Source of the DNA: Marispirochaeta aestuarii
GTDB lineage: Bacteria > Spirochaetota > Spirochaetia > JC444 > Marispirochaetaceae
Assembly (NCBI RefSeq): GCF_002087085.1
Contig: NZ_MWQY01000004.1
Location: forward strand, 1-64,000
Direction: 5' to 3'
Length of the DNA stretch: 64,000 nt
Positions 60,531-64,000 of the stretch are shown piece after piece (within the stretch, counting starts at the first letter, position 1; every line of letters begins with the position of its first letter). The notes beneath the pieces were generated by a model. That model was not told the DNA's origin. It did not search any database and saw only the letters and a program-made list of their open reading frames with translations. The position numbers were made by a program, and so were the translations under genes.

Positions 60531-62894
60531 TTAACCGAAGGAAGACTGTTCCGTGCGCTGGATAATATCCTCCTGCAGGATCCGGTCTATGGAGACAAAA
60601 TAGACGCTGAATCCGGCGACCCGCACCACCAGATCGCCATACTCCTCCGGAGACTTCTGCGCCGCCCGCAGTACGTCCGCACTGACCACATTGAACTGAA
60701 CATGCTGACCCTTCATGGTGAAATAGCTTTCGATAAGCGTTATGAGATGCTGAATACCTTCGGCTGTCTCCAAAAGTGAAGGATTGAGCTTTATGTTCAA
60801 AAGGGTTCCGTTGGGGACTTTGAAGTGATCGATCTTCGCCACGGAACAGGCTATCGCCGTGGGGCCCAGCCTGTCCCTGCCCTGGGCTGGTGAGCAGCCG
60901 CCGTCGGCCAGAAGGGTCTCCATCTTTCTGCCGTCGGGGGTAGCACCCAGGGAGTTCACAAACAGGGCGTGGGCGGAGATGCTCTGGAGTCCCACAAAGA
61001 AGCAGCCCCCCCGGACATTTTTCCGTCTACGAAAGCGCTTATCAAGGAATAGTGTTATATCCCGAGCGAAGGAATCCACTTCGTCATTGTCGTTTCCGTA
61101 TTTCGGATAGTTTTTCAGAAAACGCTGACGCAGGACTTCGTTTCCATCATAATTATCCCGAAGAATTGTACGCAGGCTGCCGTAGGATACTTTTTTCTCT
61201 TTAAAGACCGCCTCTTTCAGTACCATAAGCGCGTCGGCAACGTTCGCCAGGGCTACTACATTGGGAGAGGAAAAGTTATACCGGGCACCGCCTCTGCGAA
61301 CATCCGTACCGGATTCCAGGCAATCATCTACAAAACAGGAACAGAAGGGCGTGGGAACATACCTGCCCTGCACGGAATCTATGCAGTTTATGGCATCCGC
61401 CATGAGATCGCAAAAATATCCCAGCTGGGTCAAGTAAGCTTCGTGGAAATCCGCGAAGTTGTCGAAATCCTTCCCGGTCTGAACCCCTATGCGGTTTCCG
61501 GTCAAGGGATTCGTACCATTGTTAAGGGTCAATTCCAGAACCTTGCTCAGGTTCATGAACCCCGAGGGATAATACCCCTCTGTGGTTCCCGCGGTCTGGG
61601 GCTCGACACAGCCCACCTCGGCATAATTCCGCGCTTCATCGAAGCTGTATCCCATATCGAGCATCATGGGTATGATTACTTCGTCGTTAAAGAAGGCGGG
61701 CATCCCGAAACCGCCCTTTACCACCGATGCCGCCTCCGTCATAAAACGACGGGGTGTCCCGGCATGCCAGCGAACGGAAAAGGAGGGCTGGGGAAGCTTC
61801 AAATCCCGGGTAACCTCCATGCACAGGTAGGAGAGCTCGTTGGAGGCATCCCTGCCGTATTCGTCTACCCCGCCAACGATGAGGTTCTGAAAGAGGGGGT
61901 AACCGCCGAAGGCCTTTGAGCCCGTCAGATCCCGCAGCTTGATAAGCTCGTTCATCTTTATCCAGAGGTTCTCCAGCAGCTCCCGCGCACGATCCCGGGT
62001 AAGAAGACCGGCGTCAAGGTCCCTCCGATACCAGGGATACATATACTGGTCAAACCTTCCGGGAGAAATACTGTGTCCGTTCGATTCGATCTGCAGAACG
62101 AGATGAACAAACCAGAAGGACTGCAGGGCTTCATGAAAGGTTCTGGCGGGCTCATCCGGAATCCTGGAACAAATCTCAGCTATTCCCGAGAGCTCCTTCC
62201 GGCGCTCAGGATCCGTCTCTTCTGCCGCAAGCTTCTGTGCATAGCTGCTGCATCGCCGGGCAAAGCGGATAAGGGCCTCACAGACGATCCGTAGCGCCCG
62301 GTAGAAATTCCTCTTTTCGATTGCTTCCTGTGAGTCCGTGATCAGGGCAGCTTCGAGGCGGGAAGAATCATCGATGATCCTGCGCAGACCGTAACGGATG
62401 CAGCGTTCGTAATCGACGGCGATATGTCCGACGCCGCTGGACAGGGAGGTCAGAATAAAGACCAGCTCCCGGTTGGCGGATTCGATTTCCTGCGGCAGCA
62501 ACTGCAACACCCTGTCCTGAACACACCTGCCCTCCCACCAGGGAAGAATATTCCGCAGACTCCCTTTGACGCTTTCATCGATGGTGAAAATATCCGAATC
62601 CCGCTTTTCAAAATCATCAAGCTCTTTCAGGATCCAGCGGGTTGAGAATTCCGGAAAAACCTCGGCACAGCGGGGCCGGGGCGCCTGGTTCCCGGCCAGG
62701 AGATCGTTTTCAAGAATATAGAGGGTTTTATTGTCAAGGATATCCTCCAGAGCCCTGGCACGCAGAATCAGGGGGTCCTCATGTCCATATTTCTTATAGG
62801 AACGGGTTACAATCTCCGCCCGTTCGGCGGAGATGGAAGGTGTGCAGCTGACTACCTGATCCTTCAGAGACTGACCACGCTTACTGATTCCCAT
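60531..62894 (-). CDS. glycyl-radical enzyme (dehydratase/lyase type)
   Basis: This 787-residue enzyme carries catalytic Cys429 and base Glu431 in VGCVEPQTAG, and Gly761 in RVAGFSVYF as the radical site. The CxE motif marks the dehydratase/C-X lyase branch (glycerol, propanediol, hydroxyproline, choline, isethionate, dihydroxypropanesulfonate) and not pyruvate formate-lyase, which has Cys-Cys. As I recall, glycerol dehydratase has an Asp 14 residues after the Cys; here that position is Pro443. The TRAP neighbour favours an anionic or small polar substrate, for example isethionate or dihydroxypropanesulfonate, but this is not decided. The activase gene precedes it by 10 bp; AGGAGGAG lies before the ATG. 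Confidence 0.9.
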   Translation of the reverse strand: MGISKRGQSLKDQVVSCTPSISAERAEIVTRSYKKYGHEDPLILRARALEDILDNKTLYILENDLLAGNQAPRPRCAEVFPEFSTRWILKELDDFEKRDSDIFTIDESVKGSLRNILPWWEGRCVQDRVLQLLPQEIESANRELVFILTSLSSGVGHIAVDYERCIRYGLRRIIDDSSRLEAALITDSQEAIEKRNFYRALRIVCEALIRFARRCSSYAQKLAAEETDPERRKELSGIAEICSRIPDEPARTFHEALQSFWFVHLVLQIESNGHSISPGRFDQYMYPWYRRDLDAGLLTRDRARELLENLWIKMNELIKLRDLTGSKAFGGYPLFQNLIVGGVDEYGRDASNELSYLCMEVTRDLKLPQPSFSVRWHAGTPRRFMTEAASVVKGGFGMPAFFNDEVIIPMMLDMGYSFDEARNYAEVGCVEPQTAGTTEGYYPSGFMNLSKVLELTLNNGTNPLTGNRIGVQTGKDFDNFADFHEAYLTQLGYFCDLMADAINCIDSVQGRYVPTPFCSCFVDDCLESGTDVRRGGARYNFSSPNVVALANVADALMVLKEAVFKEKKVSYGSLRTILRDNYDGNEVLRQRFLKNYPKYGNDNDEVDSFARDITLFLDKRFRRRKNVRGGCFFVGLQSISAHALFVNSLGATPDGRKMETLLADGGCSPAQGRDRLGPTAIACSVAKIDHFKVPNGTLLNIKLNPSLLETAEGIQHLITLIESYFTMKGQHVQFNVVSADVLRAAQKSPEEYGDLVVRVAGFSVYFVSIDRILQEDIIQRTEQSSFG

Positions 62895-62904
62895 ACGGCT
62901 CCTC

Positions 62905-63819
62905 CTAACCTCTCAGGATTACCCTGACTCCCTTTTCTTCCACGATTCTCCTGGCCTCTTCTATCTCTCCGTCAGTGAGCCGGGGAACATCCTCGATCGC
63001 ATACGGCATGGAAAGCCGGTCATACTTGGACCTCCCAAGACGGTGATAGGGAAGCAGATGAATATCGGAAATGTGATTTTGGCGGGCAAAATCAGAGATC
63101 CCCTCCAGGGTATGCCTGTCGTTGTTGAATCCCGGAATAAGGGGGACCCGTATGATAATCTTTGAGTGCCTGTCGCTGAGGTGCGCGAAGTTCTCCAGAA
63201 TCAGGCCTGTATCCACTCCGGTAAACCGTGCATGCTTTTCGCCGTCCAGATGCTTGATATCGAAGAGAAACAGATCGCTTACCTCGGCCAGCCTGTCCAG
63301 GTCTTCACCACGGCCGTATCCGCAGGTTTCCACGGCCGTTGAATACCCCAGTTTTTTGCACTCCCTCAGGATCGCGCTGCTGAACTCCGGTTGCGACAGG
63401 GGCTCTCCTCCGGAAAGCGTAACGCCGCCGCCGGATTTTCTGTAGAAGAGTTCGTCCCTTCTCACCCGGTCGACAACTTCCACAACCCGCATCTTCCTGC
63501 CGAAGCGTTCGATGGCACCGGTGGGGCATGCATCGGCGCAGGGCTGATCCGGACATTCGGCACATACTTTTACCGCGAAGCGTCGTTGCCCCTGTTCATC
63601 AACAGAAACAGCATCAAAGGGGCAGGCCTCCATGCAGATGTTACAGGAAATGCACTTCTGCCGGTCATAGCCGATCTGCGGATAGACTGCCTGGGATTCA
63701 GGATTACAGCACCACAGGCAGGAAAGAGGACAGCCCTTCAGGAAAACCAGGGTCCGTATTCCGGGACCATCATGTAGAGAAAATCGCTGTATGTCGAAAA
63801 CCATCCCCGCAGGTTCCAT
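62905..63819 (-). CDS. glycyl-radical enzyme activating protein (radical SAM)
   Basis: This 304-residue activase has the radical-SAM cluster CPLSCLWC, the substrate start FSLHDGPGIRTLVFLKG and two extra ferredoxin-type clusters (CISCNICMEACP and CADACPTGAIE), as in activases of glycerol, choline and hydroxyproline GREs; SAM contacts include SGGEPL. It installs the glycyl radical on the adjacent enzyme and is oxygen-sensitive. It is the first gene of the cluster and lies 48 bp from the promoter/operator region. Confidence 0.93.
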   Translation of the reverse strand: MEPAGMVFDIQRFSLHDGPGIRTLVFLKGCPLSCLWCCNPESQAVYPQIGYDRQKCISCNICMEACPFDAVSVDEQGQRRFAVKVCAECPDQPCADACPTGAIERFGRKMRVVEVVDRVRRDELFYRKSGGGVTLSGGEPLSQPEFSSAILRECKKLGYSTAVETCGYGRGEDLDRLAEVSDLFLFDIKHLDGEKHARFTGVDTGLILENFAHLSDRHSKIIIRVPLIPGFNNDRHTLEGISDFARQNHISDIHLLPYHRLGRSKYDRLSMPYAIEDVPRLTDGEIEEARRIVEEKGVRVILRG

Positions 63820-63850
63820 AATCCATCCGGTATTAGTCTGTTATCGTATT

Positions 63851-63906
63851 GCAAACGTTTGCCATACTCCTTCTCCCAGCTTAGCAAACGTTTGCAGAGC
63901 TGTCAA
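63851..63906 (-). promoter_or_regulatory. promoter with two LacI-type operators before the glycyl-radical cluster
   Basis: On the - strand TTGACA (63906-63901), 17 bp and TAAGCT (63883-63878) form a promoter. GCAAACGTTTGC occupies the last 12 bases of the spacer (63895-63884), and an identical 12-mer lies just past the start (63862-63851); the centres are 33 bp apart, about three helical turns. This is a typical LacI-family arrangement for strong repression; the LacI protein of the same cluster is the likely ligand. Confidence 0.82.
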
Positions 63907-64000
63907 ATTTTACCTTCTAATTTTTCTGCAAATCATCCCAGGGGGGATGACAGGCTGGTCGAAAGCGGTGTTCACTGTATTCATGGCGCTGGATAAACGT

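Noticed and set aside
1-64000. CRISPR arrays, tRNA or rRNA genes, and prophage
   Set aside because: No regularly spaced short repeats, no tRNA-like cloverleaf and no phage structural genes were noticed on either strand.

Overview
The window looks like chromosomal DNA of a free-living, anaerobic or microaerobic bacterium, most likely a spirochaete. This is an inference from gene content: two large chemoreceptors, a GldA/GldF/GldG-type ABC cluster with a DUF4340 partner, a small RRM protein, a single-cluster ferredoxin, a glycyl-radical enzyme with its activase, a TRAP transporter, and an integron platform of the kind known in treponemes. No rRNA or tRNA gene was seen and no single marker proves the phylum.

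Left edge (1-4200): the proximal end of a chromosomal integron. An integron-type tyrosine recombinase (2826-4070, + strand) is divergent from an AT-rich cassette array read on the - strand. Three attC sites of exactly 167 bp (1-167, 1176-1342, 2248-2414) bound two complete cassettes. One holds a toxin-antitoxin pair with its own consensus promoter. The other holds an overlapping two-gene unit: a TPR-like protein and a PD-(D/E)XK nuclease-like protein. The array starts exactly at base 1, so it almost certainly continues to the left.

4.2-8.8 kb: a sensing locus (response regulator, solute-binding protein, histidine kinase; - strand) divergent from a second solute-binding protein, then tag. 9.1-16.9 kb: a compact + strand operon with KtrB-KtrA potassium uptake, a membrane PAS protein, CorA, an MFS transporter, a class III cyclase-like protein and an acidic orphan. 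16.9-21.5 kb: Gld-type ABC operon (- strand). 21.6-22.9 kb: PadR regulator and methyltransferase, each behind a near-identical palindromic operator set in its promoter. 22.9-26.6 kb: a chemoreceptor and a minimal SufC plus SufB/D pair. 26.8-41.3 kb: mostly housekeeping and repair genes (ftsH, Ada-type methyltransferase, PrsW, two SpoU methyltransferases, RRM protein, ferredoxin, sugar kinase, nitroreductase, msrA, DUF2264) plus an unusual GNAT and GHKL-ATPase fusion. 41.3-53.5 kb: pcm, SNF2 helicase with a companion, MFS, LuxR regulator, CZB-type chemoreceptor, glgX, a candidate small RNA and 5-formyl-THF cyclo-ligase.

Right edge (53.5-64 kb): a - strand catabolic cluster. From upstream to downstream it runs activase, glycyl-radical enzyme, DctP, DctQ, DctM, LacI regulator, aldo/keto reductase, LarA-type racemase and a cyclophilin-like protein. 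Its promoter (63851-63906) carries two perfect LacI-type palindromes, one filling the -35/-10 spacer. The likely logic is uptake of a small organic acid or polar solute by TRAP, radical C-X cleavage in the cytoplasm and redox processing, under LacI control. The substrate cannot be read from the sequence.
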